Assembly (NCBI RefSeq): GCF_030296755.1
Contig: NZ_AP027741.1
Coordinates: 1,674,001-1,738,000, forward strand
DNA length: 64,000 nt
Reading direction: 5' to 3'
From: Methylophaga marina
Lineage (GTDB): Bacteria; Pseudomonadota; Gammaproteobacteria; Nitrosococcales; Methylophagaceae
The notes under the pieces were generated by a model, which worked only from the letters and a program-made list of their open reading frames with translations, was not told where the DNA came from and did no database searches. Both the position numbers and the translations under genes were made by a program. Of the stretch, positions 1 through 10,813 are shown in pieces; position 1 is the first letter of the stretch; each line of letters opens with the position of its first letter.

Positions 1-203
1 GTGACACCGCTTTTTTCAACTTGTGTATCACCATCGCTGACATCTTCTTCGAAGGTAAAACCATATTGAAAGCCTGAGCAACCGCCGCCAGTAATGAATA
101 CACGTAATTTGAGTTGTTCATTACCTTCTTCAGCAATAAGATCGCTGACTTTTGCTGCCGCTGCCTCAGTAAAGATAATTGGGCTGGGCATTTCGCTTGT
201 CAT
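1..203 (-). CDS. erpA: Iron-sulfur cluster insertion protein ErpA (N-terminal part, cut by window edge)
   Basis: A minus-strand frame starts at ATG 203-201 and runs off the left edge after 67 codons. The visible part is an A-type Fe-S carrier: an acidic/alanine-rich first helix ([13 protein letters not shown]) and the hallmark [11 protein letters not shown], which holds the first of the three conserved cluster-binding cysteines. The C-terminal CGCG-type pair lies outside the window. ErpA delivers Fe-S clusters to apo-proteins, notably isoprenoid enzymes. A GGAGTG ribosome site lies just upstream. The order argC, DUF6776, bactofilin, erpA matches pseudomonads, which favours ErpA over the paralogue IscA. 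A predicted IscR site and promoter lie directly upstream. Confidence 0.9.
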   Translation of the reverse strand, partial: MTSEMPSPIIFTEAAAAKVSDLIAEEGNEQLKLRVFITGGGCSGFQYGFTFEEDVSDGDTQVEKSGV

Positions 204-236
204 GTCATCACTCCGATAAATGGTTAATTAATAGCC

Positions 237-264
237 ATTATCCAATTCTGACTAAATTAGTCAA
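237..264 (-). promoter_or_regulatory. Predicted sigma-70 promoter of erpA
   Basis: On the minus strand TTGACT (264-259) and GATAAT (242-237) are separated by 16 bases and lie 34 bases upstream of the erpA start codon. The -35 element sits inside the predicted IscR site. The promoter would let erpA be transcribed independently of the upstream bactofilin gene, whose stop codon it touches. Confidence 0.55.
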
Positions 265-268
265 GATT
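244..268 (-). promoter_or_regulatory. Predicted IscR type 1 operator of erpA
   Basis: Read on the minus strand, the core TTGACTAATTTAGTCAG (264-248) matches all 17 positions of the YYGACTRWWWYAGTCRR core of the E. coli IscR type 1 ([2Fe-2S]-IscR) consensus. The outer bases match only partly. It contains the perfect inverted repeat TGACTAA-A-TTAGTCA and overlaps the -35 region of the erpA promoter, so holo-IscR would be expected to repress. E. coli erpA is a known IscR target. The operator role here is inferred from the motif, and iscR itself is not in the window. Confidence 0.72.
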
Positions 269-711
269 TAGCTTTTTTGCTCAAGATGGAATGACTCATT
301 TTCATCAAATACTTCATGCTCAACGTTCAGTATGTCTTCTTCTTCGTCCTGAGCACGAATTAAGTGACCGTTCACTTCACTACCCATTGCCATCTCAATC
401 ATGCGGTAATAAAGGTTGCCATTGATACGCGCCTTTGGTGCAAGCTCAACATGTTCGGAGGCAAAAACATTGCCATTTATTTCGCCATTGATAATCAGAT
501 TAGGCACGCGAACCTCGCCTTCAATCTTACCTTGGTCACTGATGGTGAGTAGTGAGGAATCTTCGTTGGCGATAATCGAACCTTGAATACTGCCGTCAAT
601 GCGTAAACCACCACTGAAATGAATATCACCTTTTATGTGAGTATCACGACCAATTAATGTATCGATACGTGTGGTTGTTTTTTTCTTTTTTGGTTTATCT
701 TTTTTAAACAT
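268..711 (-). CDS. Bactofilin (polymer-forming cytoskeletal protein)
   Basis: The 147-residue product has a Lys-rich N-terminus (MFKKDKPKKKK), a central right-handed beta-helix core of short Gly-punctuated repeats (GGLRIDGSIQGSI, GKIEGEV, INGEINGN, ARINGNLYY) and an acidic tail. This is the bactofilin (DUF583) pattern. Bactofilins polymerise without nucleotide and often bind the membrane or scaffold cell-wall and polar proteins. The start was set at ATG 711-709, which has a GAGG site eight bases upstream, rather than the in-frame TTG at 717. It lies 12 bases downstream of the DUF6776 gene in the conserved argC-DUF6776-bactofilin-erpA order. The partner protein is unknown. Confidence 0.88.
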   Translation of the reverse strand: MFKKDKPKKKKTTTRIDTLIGRDTHIKGDIHFSGGLRIDGSIQGSIIANEDSSLLTISDQGKIEGEVRVPNLIINGEINGNVFASEHVELAPKARINGNLYYRMIEMAMGSEVNGHLIRAQDEEEDILNVEHEVFDENESFHLEQKS

Positions 712-723
712 GATCAACCTCGT

Positions 724-1414
724 TTATGGCAGGGGCGGCGTGACTTCCCAGTTAAAAGTACGTGTAGTGAGTGTTTTTTTACCTTGTTTTAACTCAATTT
801 TCAGGCTTTTGGGTTGTTCATTCTGTTCTATGTTCAATGTGCCTTCAAGCACTTGCACGTGTTTTAACTTTAACCCATGTGTGTTGATTAAGCGGGGGGG
901 CTTTATCGTCATTGAATTGAAGCGCTACCAAGACATCACCCTTAATGGCTTTGGAAATTTTTTTCCCTTGAGTAATCACAATTCGGTAGAAATACTGGCT
1001 TGGATTATCCGGATTTGGCCTCAGGTGAAGTTCACGAATCTGAAGTTCACTACTGGCATTACCCTGGGTAATATTCTGGTAGAACAATAATTCTTTATTC
1101 AACTCGATAACTTGATTTTGTAGTTTTTCCAAGTTCGATTGAAGCTGCGAATCAGTGGCATCCTGCATAGCCTGCATTCTTGAAATGTCATTGACCTGAG
1201 CGGTGAGCAACTTATTTTGTTCGAGTAAATTCTGGTTTTCTGCGTGTAGCTGTTCGTTTTGTTCTTTCAATGCAGTGATTTGAGCATTTTGCTCATTCTG
1301 CCATTGCGTGGTCCAGTACCACAGTAATGCTGCTGATATTGCCAAAGTTATTAGCAATATCAACAAGGTACGATAAGGACGTCTATGATGAATTACATAG
1401 GGTTTATCAATCAT
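724..1414 (-). CDS. DUF6776 family membrane-anchored coiled-coil protein (frame broken at a C run)
   Basis: The product has a short cytoplasmic N-terminus, one membrane segment (about residues 16-34), a Gln/Asn-rich coiled coil (about 40-95) and a beta-rich C-terminal domain. The reading frame breaks at the G run 894-900 (C7 on the coding strand). Upstream the frame reads ...NDDKAP. After the run, homology resumes one frame over as RLINTHGLKLKHVQ... to the stop at 724. Two more C (or one less) would join both parts into about 230 residues. The start codon overlaps the argC stop (TGATG), suggesting translational coupling. The function is unknown; the position next to bactofilin suggests a membrane partner for the filament, which is inference only. 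Confidence 0.7.
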
Positions 1415-2445
1415 CAGGGCATCATCGCAATAACATTAATCCCTGTTTTTTCATCAAGGCCAAACATGATATTCATATTATGGATTGCCTGGCCTGAAGC
1501 ACCTTTCACCAGGTTGTCGATGACTGAAAGTACCACCACCGTATCACTATTTTGTGGCTGGTGAACGGCGATACGACACACATTACTACCTTGTACACTA
1601 CGTGTTTCCGGCATTGAGCCGTGAGGCATGACATCAACGAATGGTTCATTCGCGTAACGATCTTCAAATATTTTTTGTATATCCACATCCTGTGTCGTTA
1701 GACGACCATATAACGTGGCATGAATACCTCTGACCATTGGCGCTAGATGAGGAATAAACGTCAAATCCACTTTACGCTGACAATGCTCTGACAATACCTC
1801 GCGAATTTCAGGTAAGTGACGATGGCCATTGACACCATAAGCCTTAAAGCTGCCACTGGTTTCTGCCATTAACATGGGAATGGCTGCTTTTCTGCCAGCA
1901 CCACTGACACCGGTTTTGGCATCGGCAATTAAATGCATCGGGTCAATTAACCCTGCTTCCAGTAATGGTAAAAAGCCTAGTTCAGTAGCAGTAGGATAGC
2001 AGCCGGGCACAGCGACTAATTGTGCATTTCTAATCTTGTCACGATTTAACTCTGGTAAACCATAAACAGCCTGTTCAAATAACTCAGGACAAGTGTGCTT
2101 GGTGTTGTACCACTGTTCCCAAACAGCCACATCATTTAATCTGAAGTCTGCAGACAGGTCGATAACTCGGGTATGTCGTTTGATTAGTTCGGGTACCAGA
2201 GCCATTGCCACTGTATGTGGTGTAGCAAAAAACACGACATCGCATTGAGCAAGAATATCAGGATCCGGTTCTGAAAAAGCGATATCAACGTGACCACGTA
2301 AGTTAGGAAAGAGATCGCTGACCGGCATGCCCGCTTCACTTCGCGAGGTGATAACCTCAAGTGATACGTCCGGGTGATTCGCAAGTAATCTGAGTAGTTC
2401 AACACCTGTATATCCGGTGCCACCAACAATGCCGACTTTGATCAT
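1414..2445 (-). CDS. argC: N-acetyl-gamma-glutamyl-phosphate reductase
   Basis: This enzyme catalyses the third step of arginine synthesis: NADPH-dependent reduction of N-acetylglutamyl phosphate to the semialdehyde, in the cytoplasm. The 343-residue protein has the N-terminal Rossmann motif GGTGYTG (residues 8-14), the catalytic Cys149 in [11 protein letters not shown], and a downstream GVSGAGR motif. The length is normal for the long gammaproteobacterial form. It is the first gene of the argC-DUF6776-bactofilin-erpA run; its stop TGA shares a base with the next ATG. Confidence 0.96.
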   Translation of the reverse strand: MIKVGIVGGTGYTGVELLRLLANHPDVSLEVITSRSEAGMPVSDLFPNLRGHVDIAFSEPDPDILAQCDVVFFATPHTVAMALVPELIKRHTRVIDLSADFRLNDVAVWEQWYNTKHTCPELFEQAVYGLPELNRDKIRNAQLVAVPGCYPTATELGFLPLLEAGLIDPMHLIADAKTGVSGAGRKAAIPMLMAETSGSFKAYGVNGHRHLPEIREVLSEHCQRKVDLTFIPHLAPMVRGIHATLYGRLTTQDVDIQKIFEDRYANEPFVDVMPHGSMPETRSVQGSNVCRIAVHQPQNSDTVVVLSVIDNLVKGASGQAIHNMNIMFGLDEKTGINVIAMMP

Positions 2446-2521
2446 AAGTTACTCTGTCGTCCGATAATAAAGACCAACATGATAAAAGAGCCCAAGCCAA
2501 AGCGAAAGTCTGTATCACCGA

Positions 2522-5154
2522 TTATTGATTGAAAAGTTGTTCCAGACGGCTCTTTTGTTGGATGTATATAGCCGTTGGGTACGGATGGTTATCAGTAAAT
2601 TGCAGCTGATTGATATAAACAGGATAGTTCTGGTTATTTTTTCTTAAGCTTTGAATAAATTGGCGTACTTGATCAAATAATGCCTCATCGTCTGCAAGCC
2701 CTTCGAACCATTTTTTACCACACATGATAGTGCAGGCAGCATCTAAAGCTGGGCTGGCCATATTCACTTGTACCGGTAAAAATCCTTGTGATGTCGATTG
2801 TTGGGCGATGGCATTGATTTTCCAGCCTTGCTGACTGTGACTCAGCAAATAGAAGCGGATATGTTCAAATTTATTCACGGTTTTAATGTGTGAGATAAAC
2901 ACATTGAGGTGACTCATAAGTGTGGATTCACTGAGATGCTGAACCTGTTGTCGAATAAGGTTGGCATATTCATCTATGAGGTAATACACCACGGTATTTT
3001 GTTTAAGATAGAGAAAAATACTGACCTGTTTTGTTGACTGATACTTTAACAGGGTATTGAGAAGTTGATCCTTATCGAGATAGCTATCCAAAGCCTGAGC
3101 AGTGAAGATTGTTGTATTATCAGCAAGGTGTTGCCAAAAACTCTGTGATAACGGACGTCTGACATATTCAACTTGCTCATCGTGCCATTGAAGTTGATAG
3201 GGACGGTCAGCCAGGTTAAGCAAAAACTTACCCTGATCCGGGTGCTGTTGATAATGTCGGCAGACTTGAGTCAGTAAAGCTTCCAAGCGCTGGTTTATGG
3301 CTTTTTCAAATCCAGGTGTTGGGCACCAGCTACTGATCTTCGGTGTCTTTGCTGGCCGCCACAATAATAGACTGGTTAACAAATCAAGAATGGCTGTTTG
3401 GCCCTGATAGAAGCCACTATAGATTTGACCATGGCTGGAAATGAATAAACAATCAACACTTAATATTAAACTCTCTTTAAAAGAGCTGTAGTTGAGCGGA
3501 TCATTCTGTTTGCTGGAAAGCTGAAGCCCTTGTTGCGAGAGCTTATTACTTGGTTGCTGCTCCAAGTTAGGAAAGACGAGTACCTGTTCAATGCTTTCTA
3601 TTTCAGTCACCGTAGTACGAACTGTTGGAATATCTAAATCCGACATACCCTGACTGATTAGGTGCTTGCTCATTTCGATAACGGCAGAGGTCGTATACTT
3701 TTGATGTTGATCTGTCACACTCAGCCAATTGGTTTTAGCAAGCAACTGGTGATTAATAGCCCAGCTTATGACATCGATGAGTTGAGGATGCTGATATAAA
3801 CCTGTTCTGGCATTGTCAGAGAGTGGCGACTGACTGAGTAACCAGTCCTGCTGCTCTTTGAACCGGTATAAAAATAACCTGTTCTCACTCGGTTCTGGAC
3901 GCAAAGCTCGTGGCAACATGGGGATTTGATTGCCTGTCGGTTGAAAACGTAAACGGTATAACTGATTTAAATACGCCGTCTCATTATGGGTATCCAATTG
4001 CTCAGATTGGCAATAATGCTGCAAAGCCTGTAGCAAGGATTGAACAACAGTAGCTAAGTTTTCAAACCAGGCCTGACTATTGTTGATATTCAGGCGACGA
4101 GTATCCAGCTTTTGTAATTGTGTCGCTGGCCATTGCCACTGGCTGGTCAATTGTTTTACACATTCTCTACGCCAAAGGTGTGGAGGATGTTTGACCTCTA
4201 TGGAGAGTGCTTCCTGACTTTCTATGTAAACTATTTCTCTAGCTATTTGTTTATTGGCGTCAGTAGCATAGATCTCAATCAGTGCCAATTTCAGGGCTTG
4301 GATATCAAGTGCGGTGAAAGCCTGCTCACCACGGTAAATCGTCTGTTTTAACAGGTGAGATAACGTCGGCAATGATCTGCCTGGTTCTAGCAATAGAGCA
4401 ATATAGAGTAGATCAAGTGTCGCATGACCTATCAGTAGAAATTGCTGACATGCTTCGAAAGATTTTTTAAATACGGCATTTTTATCAATAGATTCAGCTG
4501 GGCCAAAATCAACGAGATTATATTGTTTAAATTTAGCCTGGGTTTTGAACTCATCAACAATGAGATGATGATCAGTCTGTTCTTCATGCGTTAACAACCA
4601 CCAGTATGGTTCACAACCTGCCAGCACTATACCTTGCGTATAGAATTCTTCCTTTTGCCAGTCCGTTAGCGCAGTATCGTTGGTCAATGCTTTCTCGGTG
4701 ATTAATTGCGCATTCAGTATCAATCCGTTCTCTGCACACCACTCAGTGATGGCGTCTAACTTTTTTGCAGTTGATGTCGTTGTTCGATACTTAATAAATC
4801 AGAGCAAAGTAACCATAATTCGAATTCGGTTTTGTCTGAGTAGCTGAAGTAGTGATGAGGATGGAGAAGATAAAGACCACGCAATGGATAACGACGCAGA
4901 GCGCGTGCACGATGACTAAAGCTACGGTTCAGTTGTTGTGCTTGGCTTATCGTATCCTGAGAAGGACGGTAATCAAGTAAGCCGGCTGGCACATCATCAC
5001 TAATATACCCTGGCAATAGCTTGGAGTTGATATGTAGAAATAATGGCAGTAATTGGAAAATTAACGCCTGCCGAGCAGGCGCCAATTCGATTAAGTGTTG
5101 GAAGCGCTGATAATTTAGCGATTGGAATAAACGATAAGCCTCAACGCGATCCAC
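2522..5154 (-). CDS. cyaA: Class I adenylate cyclase homologue with altered catalytic signature (frame broken at an A run)
   Basis: A GTG start at 5154 gives 130 codons that match the CyaA N-terminus (LLPGYISDDVPAGLL aligns with E. coli LMPGYLDGNVPKGIC). The frame then breaks at the T run 4761-4766. Adding one A on the coding strand continues into LDAITEWCAENGLILNAQ and the rest of the enzyme, for about 877 residues in all (E. coli 848). The nucleotidyltransferase signature is lost: the position of Gly-Ser holds HP (98-99) and the metal-binding D-L-D-I-W reads EFELW (110-114). Flanking GLYLL and LWLLC align without gaps, so this is not a hidden frameshift. The segment around the E. coli GGEDCGST stretch is also missing. 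The gene starts 17 bases after purH. It is a class I cyclase by descent, but probably weakly active or inactive. Confidence 0.8.
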
Positions 5155-5171
5155 AAAAAGTCCACGTGTAT

Positions 5172-6734
5172 TTAGTGTCTAAAATGACGCATGCCAGTAA
5201 ATACCATGGCAATACCATGTTCATTGGCAGCGGCAATGACTTCGTCATCACGCATTGAGCCGCCCGGTTGAATCACCGCTTTAATACCGGCAGCAGCGGC
5301 GGCATCAAGCCCGTCTCTAAACGGGAAGAATGCGTCAGACGCCATCACGGCACCCGGCACAGTCAGACCTGCATCTTCCGCTTTAATACCCGCAATGCGG
5401 CTGCTGACAACACGGCTCATTTGACCGGCGCCGATGCCCACTGTTTGCTGGTTTTTAACATAAACAATCGCATTTGATTTCACAAACTTAGCCACACGCC
5501 AAGCAAATAATAAGTCGGCCATTTGCTCTTCGGTTGGCGCCTGTTCTGTGACTACTTTCAGGTCAGCTTTTTGTACTAGCGCTTCATCACGATCCTGAAC
5601 TAATAAACCGCCATTAACCCGTTTGTAATCCAGACCCGTTTCAGTATTGCTGACAAACTCACCACACGCTAATAAACGCACATTGGCTTTTTGCGCCACA
5701 ATGGCTTGTGCTTCATCCGTGATAGATGGTGCAATGATGACCTCAACAAACTGACGGTCAATAATGGCTTTTGCTGTATCGGCATCTAATGGACGGTTAA
5801 ATGCAATGATGCCACCGAATGCTGAAGTAGGATCTGTTTCGTAGGCTAAATCATAAGCTTTAAGTAAGCTATCAGATACCGCCACACCGCAAGGGTTGGC
5901 ATGTTTAACAATCACACAGGCCGGTGCTTCTGGGAATGCTTTGACACATTCAAGCGCAGCATCAGTGTCGGCAATGTTGTTATATGACAGTTCTTTACCC
6001 TGCAACTGTGTGGCTGCACTGATGGTGCCTGAAGCAGGATTTGCTTCAGTGTAGAAAGCGGCATTTTGATGCGGGTTTTCACCGTAACGCATATCTTGTT
6101 TTTTCACGAACTGGCTATTAAAGGTGCGTGAGAAAGTGGCTTTTTCATCACCCGTTAATTTACCCAGATAGTTAGCGATAGCACCATCATAATGGGCTGT
6201 GTGTTCGAATGTTTTAACCGCTAAATCGAAACGGGTTGCATCATCTACTCCACCATTGGTTTCGATTTGTGCCACAACGTTGGCGTAATCTGCAGGATCA
6301 ATCAATACCGTCACATCAGCATGGTTTTTAGCGGCTGCACGTAACATGGTTGGGCCACCGATATCGATATTTTCAATGGCCATCGGTAAGGTACAGTCAT
6401 CACGCGCAATGGTGGCTTCAAACGGATAAAGATTGACCACAACCAGATCAATCGGCGCGATATCATGCTCTGTCATGATGGCATCATCTTTGCCACGACG
6501 ACCGAGTAATCCCCCATGAATTTTAGGGTGTAATGTTTTGATGCGGCCATCCATCATTTCAGGAAAGCCAGTATGTGAAGACACTTCTTTTACAGGCAGA
6601 CCTGCTTCAGCTAATAATTTTGCTGTACCGCCAGTAGATAGCAGTTCTACACCTAACTTGTTTAATTGCTGGGCAAGTTCAAGCACACCTGTTTTGTCAG
6701 ATACGCTCAATAAAGCACGTTTGATTTGATTCAT
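5172..6734 (-). CDS. purH: Bifunctional AICAR transformylase / IMP cyclohydrolase
   Basis: The last two steps of purine synthesis: 10-formyl-THF-dependent formylation of AICAR, then ring closure to IMP, in the cytoplasm. The 520-residue protein has an N-terminal MGS-like cyclohydrolase domain ([24 protein letters not shown]) and a C-terminal transformylase domain with the catalytic Lys-His in VKHANPCG. It ends in the family tail TGMRHFRH. It lies 32 bases downstream of fis in the conserved fis-purH order; purD, which often follows, is replaced here by the adenylate cyclase homologue. Confidence 0.97.
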   Translation of the reverse strand: MNQIKRALLSVSDKTGVLELAQQLNKLGVELLSTGGTAKLLAEAGLPVKEVSSHTGFPEMMDGRIKTLHPKIHGGLLGRRGKDDAIMTEHDIAPIDLVVVNLYPFEATIARDDCTLPMAIENIDIGGPTMLRAAAKNHADVTVLIDPADYANVVAQIETNGGVDDATRFDLAVKTFEHTAHYDGAIANYLGKLTGDEKATFSRTFNSQFVKKQDMRYGENPHQNAAFYTEANPASGTISAATQLQGKELSYNNIADTDAALECVKAFPEAPACVIVKHANPCGVAVSDSLLKAYDLAYETDPTSAFGGIIAFNRPLDADTAKAIIDRQFVEVIIAPSITDEAQAIVAQKANVRLLACGEFVSNTETGLDYKRVNGGLLVQDRDEALVQKADLKVVTEQAPTEEQMADLLFAWRVAKFVKSNAIVYVKNQQTVGIGAGQMSRVVSSRIAGIKAEDAGLTVPGAVMASDAFFPFRDGLDAAAAAGIKAVIQPGGSMRDDEVIAAANEHGIAMVFTGMRHFRH

Positions 6735-6766
6735 TGAAAATCACTTCCAGGAGATAAAAAATCGAT

Positions 6767-7057
6767 TTATAAGCCGTATTGCTTGAGTTTTTTACGTAAT
6801 GTGCCACGGTTAATACCGAGAATTTCCGCTGCACGGCTTTGGTTACCATTGGTATGTTCTAGTGTTGCTTTAAGCAGAGGCACTTCGACTTCCGTCATTA
6901 ACATTTCATACAAATTGGCCGCAGGATGGCCTTCGAGTTGCTCAAAATAATCGGCCAGAGCACGTGATACACACACACTAAGTGGCGCCGTTGTCTGCTC
7001 AGCCGCGACAGCTAGCTCTGCGCATGTTGTTTTATCTTTGGCTAGCGGTTGAGTCAT
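6767..7057 (-). CDS. fis: DNA-binding protein Fis
   Basis: A 96-residue nucleoid and regulatory protein that bends DNA and stimulates rRNA transcription and recombination. The C-terminal helix-turn-helix is typical (GNQSRAAEILGINRGTLRKK, 72-91). The N-terminal part carries the dimerisation helices (ADYFEQLEG, NLYEMLMTEVE). The start ATG overlaps the dusB stop (ATGA), the classic dusB-fis arrangement, which implies coupled translation. Confidence 0.96.
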   Translation of the reverse strand: MTQPLAKDKTTCAELAVAAEQTTAPLSVCVSRALADYFEQLEGHPAANLYEMLMTEVEVPLLKATLEHTNGNQSRAAEILGINRGTLRKKLKQYGL

Positions 7058-8060
7058 GCGGCTTGTATATCCTGTTGTTCTTGTAGTTGATCAAAAAACT
7101 GACGTGTAAAGTCTACTTGTTGCTGCGGCGATTCGAGTAAATTCATTTCCTGACGGAAGGCATTTCCATTACGTAAACCTTTGCTATACCAAGCAATATG
7201 TTTGCGTGCCATTCTCACACCTGAATAATCACCATAAAATTCGTACAGGTTTTCTAGATGCTCAATCAAGATCTGACGAATCTCTGCAAGAGAAGGAGAT
7301 GATAACAGTTTGTTATGCTCAAGGTAATGGAGAATTTGTCTAAAAATCCATGGGTTACCCTGTGCCGCCCGGCCAATCATTAAACCATCGACACCTGTTT
7401 TATTGAGGACTTCAGCGGCTTTAAGTGGGGAATCGATATCACCGTTGGCAATAATGGGGATTGAAGTGATCGAGGCTTTTATTTCTGCAATCGTGTCGTA
7501 TTCGGCTTCGCCTTTGTAGGCATCAGCCCGTGTTCTGCCATGAATGGCTAAGGCTTGTATGCCTGATTGTTCCGCAATTCGAGCAATGGTTAATCCATTG
7601 CGGTTATCTCTGTCCCAGCCGGTGCGAATTTTTAGTGTGACAGGGACATCTACGGCATTCACTACTGACTCAAGAATGTTGGCAACGAGGGATTCATCTT
7701 GTAACAAGGCCGAGCCCGCCATGACATTACAGACTTTTTTGCAGGGCAACCCATATTGATATCGATAATATGCGCACCTTGATCCACATTATGCTTTGCA
7801 GCTTCAGCCATCATGACCGGATCGGCACCAGCGATCTGCACACTTCGGGGTTCAGGCTCACCAGCATGATTCGCTCTTAATAAGGATTTTTTACTGGCCC
7901 ACAAGGCTTTGTTAGCTGTAATCATTTCTGATACAGCCATGCCAGCGCCCAAGCGACGACAAAGCTGGCGGAAGGGACGATCTGTTACACCTGCCATGGG
8001 AGCCAGAAATAAATTATTGGGTAAGAGATATGGCCCGATGGCGATGGTTTTACCGAGCAT
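7054..8060 (-). CDS. dusB: tRNA-dihydrouridine synthase B (frame broken at an A run)
   Basis: An FMN- and NADPH-dependent reductase that makes dihydrouridine in tRNA. The N-terminal part shows [13 protein letters not shown] and the active-site segment [10 protein letters not shown]. The C-terminal part continues with [30 protein letters not shown] and [13 protein letters not shown]. The two halves lie in different frames. The break is at the T run 7735-7740 (A6 on the coding strand), and one extra A restores [13 protein letters not shown] and a protein of about 335 residues, normal for DusB. The start overlaps the end of prmA by 11 bases and the stop overlaps fis. The break most likely reflects a sequencing error, because the catalytic segment is otherwise intact. 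Confidence 0.92.
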
Positions 8061-8920
8061 GACGTGTGCCGTTTAATCGAATCCAATCTTCTTTGATAAC
8101 TGCTGGCTGCATATCAAACCAGGCTTGATAGCTTTCAGATACTTCCTCTGCTTGTACTTGTAAGATGCCTGACAAGACAATCTCTGCATTGGGCTTGGTG
8201 AGGTTAGCAAACAGTGGTGCCAGGGTTTGCAAGGGACCAGCAAGAATGTTGGCCAGCAATAAATCACACGGTTCATCCGGACAATCGCCGGGTAAATAGG
8301 CTTCGATTTCGACGCCATTTCGCGCCGCATTGGCACGTGTCGCTTCAAGCGCCTGAGGATCGGTATCGACACCAATGACTCGCTCAGCACCCAGCAGTGC
8401 TGCCGCAATCGCTAAAATGCCACTACCACAACCATAATCAATGACGTATTTACCTTTAAGATCGGCCTGATCTAACCAGTTCAAACATAAAGCGGTAGTG
8501 GGGTGTGTACCTGTACCGAACGCCAAACCAGGATCGAGCATAATATTAACCGCATCAGCTGCGGGGGGTATGCCAGCTAGGACATATCCACAAACGCTCG
8601 CCAAACTGGATAGGATGAAAGTTATCCATCCACTCTCTTTCCCAGTCTTTGTCTTCAACAGCTTCTACCCGATAAGACGGCGGATCGGTTATCAGTGTTG
8701 ATAACATATTGCCGACGTCATCTGGATTCGTTTCAGCGTCAAATAACGCCACAATCCGAGTGGCTGTCCACAGTGGGGTCGTCCCTAGATCTGGTTCATA
8801 GATAGGTTGATCCGCATCATCTTCAAATGTGACAGCGACTGCACCACACTCTGAAAATGCATCAGACAAGGCATCTGCCTTGTCTGATGTGGTGTTACAA
8901 ATAAACTGAATCCAGGCCAT
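8050..8920 (-). CDS. prmA: Ribosomal protein L11 methyltransferase (frame broken at a C run)
   Basis: PrmA trimethylates ribosomal protein L11 with S-adenosylmethionine. The N-terminal half (start ATG 8920) carries the substrate-recognition domain and [10 protein letters not shown]. The C-terminal half carries [15 protein letters not shown], the SAM motif [13 protein letters not shown], and [10 protein letters not shown], the motif IV region. The frame breaks at the G run 8573-8578 (C6 on the coding strand). Two more C give [11 protein letters not shown], the same spacing as E. coli WRDVPDENAVN, and a 290-residue protein (E. coli 293). It starts five bases after the accC stop, in the conserved accB-accC-prmA-dusB-fis order. 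Confidence 0.92.
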
Positions 8921-8925
8921 AGTGA

Positions 8926-10266
8926 TTACAGACCCAGTTTCTTTTCGAGGTAATGAATATTGGTACCACCCGTTTGGAAGTGGGTGTCATCCATGATGTC
9001 ACGTTGTAATTCAACGTTGGTTTTAATGCCTTCAATACCAATTTCTTTTAACGCTGTTTGCATACGGGCAATCGCGATATCACGCGTTTTACCATAGGCG
9101 ATCATTTTACCAATCAGCGAGTCATAATTAGGTGGAACACGATAACCACTGTAAATATGAGAGTCCATACGGATGCCGGCACCGCCTGGTGCATGATACG
9201 AGGTTATTTGTCCCGGGCTAGGCATAAATGTACGAGGATCTTCTGCATTGATACGACATTCAATGGCATGACCGCGCATGACAATGTCTTCTTGTTTAAT
9301 AGAGAGTGGCTCACCTGCCGCAATACGGATTTGCTGTACCAGTAAGTCAACATCCGTTACGCGTTCAGTGACCGGATGTTCTACCTGGATGCGGGTATTC
9401 ATCTCGATGAAATAGAATTCACCATCCTGGTAGAGAAACTCAAAGGTACCTGCACCACGGTAACCAATACGTACACAGGCTTCCGCACAGATCTTACCCA
9501 TGCGGTCACGCATTTCTGGGGTGATACCAGGAGCAGGTGCTTCCTCGACCACTTTTTGATGGCGACGTTGCATTGAGCAGTCACGTTCACCTAAGTGGAT
9601 AGCATTACCATGTTGATCGGCAAGTACCTGAAATTCAATATGGCGAGGGTTTTCCAGGAATTTCTCCATATAAACCATACCATTACCAAAGGCCGCTTTC
9701 GCTTCACTACGAGTTAATGCAATGGCGTTAAGTAAATGTGCTTCGCTGTGAACTTCACGCATACCGCGACCACCGCCACCGCCAGCGGCTTTGATTATGA
9801 TGGGATAGCCTATTTCACGAGCCAGACGTAAGTTGGTTTCATCGTCATTGCCAAGCGGACCATCAGAGCCTGGTACACAAGGCACGCCAGCTTCTTTCAT
9901 GGCTTTGATTGCTGACACTTTATCGCCCATTAAACGGATAGTTTCAGCACGTGGACCAATAAAAATAAAGCCGCTTTCTTCAACACGCTCTGCAAAGTCA
10001 GCATTTTCAGATAAGAAGCCATAACCTGGATGGATAGCGGTGGCATCAGTGATTTCTGCAGCACTAATTAAAGCTGGAATGTTCAGGTAGCTTTCATTCG
10101 ACGGGGCAGGGCCAATACATACTGTTTCATCAGCCAGTAAAACGTGTTTTAGGTCACGGTCAACAGTTGAGTGAACCGCCACTGTTTTAATGCCGAGTTC
10201 CCAACAGGCCCGCAAAATACGCAAGGCGATCTCGCCTCGGTTAGCAATAACAATTTTATCGATCAT
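8926..10266 (-). CDS. accC: Acetyl-CoA carboxylase, biotin carboxylase subunit
   Basis: ATP-dependent carboxylation of the biotin on AccB, the first half-reaction of fatty-acid synthesis. The 446-residue protein begins [14 protein letters not shown]; the in-frame ATG further upstream at 10299 only adds a non-homologous stretch. ATP-grasp features are complete: glycine-rich loop [25 protein letters not shown], and the catalytic [14 protein letters not shown]. It follows accB by 63 bases. Confidence 0.97.
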   Translation of the reverse strand: MIDKIVIANRGEIALRILRACWELGIKTVAVHSTVDRDLKHVLLADETVCIGPAPSNESYLNIPALISAAEITDATAIHPGYGFLSENADFAERVEESGFIFIGPRAETIRLMGDKVSAIKAMKEAGVPCVPGSDGPLGNDDETNLRLAREIGYPIIIKAAGGGGGRGMREVHSEAHLLNAIALTRSEAKAAFGNGMVYMEKFLENPRHIEFQVLADQHGNAIHLGERDCSMQRRHQKVVEEAPAPGITPEMRDRMGKICAEACVRIGYRGAGTFEFLYQDGEFYFIEMNTRIQVEHPVTERVTDVDLLVQQIRIAAGEPLSIKQEDIVMRGHAIECRINAEDPRTFMPSPGQITSYHAPGGAGIRMDSHIYSGYRVPPNYDSLIGKMIAYGKTRDIAIARMQTALKEIGIEGIKTNVELQRDIMDDTHFQTGGTNIHYLEKKLGL

Positions 10267-10329
10267 AATTTGGTTTAATCCACAATTCAGAGTGAGCAAT
10301 AGCTATTTAACGAATAGCCCGCGTTACTG

Positions 10330-10791
10330 TTATTCGATAATGACTAGTGGCTCATCAAACTCAACAGGATCACCATTTTCAACCAGAATAGCTTTTACTG
10401 TGCCACTGCGATCAGCTTCGATTTGATTGAACATTTTCATCGCTTCAATAATGCAGATGACATCGCCAGCCGAAACGGATTGTCCAACTTCAACAAAAGG
10501 CGCAGCTTCCGGAGAAGATGAGCGATAAAATGTACCAACCATAGGTGAACGCACGGCATTGGCTTCATTTACAGCGCTGCTTGTTTCTGCAACAGCTGGC
10601 GCGGCTGCAGGTGCTGCTGGTGCGGGAGCCGGAGCGGCATAGTGTGTCGGTGCTGGCGTGCTGTAAGAAATAGCAGCTGAATGTTGATTACGACTAATGC
10701 GTACAGACTCTTCACCTTCTGAAATTTCAATTTCAGATACGTCAGATTCCTGAATCAAATCAATCAGTTTTTTAATTTTACGAATGTCCAT
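10330..10791 (-). CDS. accB: Biotin carboxyl carrier protein of acetyl-CoA carboxylase
   Basis: The 153-residue carrier has an acidic N-terminal helix region, an Ala/Pro linker (residues about 45-75) and a C-terminal biotinyl domain. The biotin-accepting Lys119 lies in EAMKM, followed by [10 protein letters not shown]. Biotin at this site is carboxylated by AccC and passed to the carboxyltransferase. It sits between aroQ (22 bases) and accC, all on the same strand. Confidence 0.97.
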   Translation of the reverse strand: MDIRKIKKLIDLIQESDVSEIEISEGEESVRISRNQHSAAISYSTPAPTHYAAPAPAPAAPAAAPAVAETSSAVNEANAVRSPMVGTFYRSSSPEAAPFVEVGQSVSAGDVICIIEAMKMFNQIEADRSGTVKAILVENGDPVEFDEPLVIIE

Positions 10792-10813
10792 GCTAAAACC
10801 TTATATTTAGTCG

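Noticed and set aside
671..1090. Plus-strand reading frame over the DUF6776 gene
   Set aside because: It lies antisense to a conserved gene, has low-complexity composition and no ribosome site.
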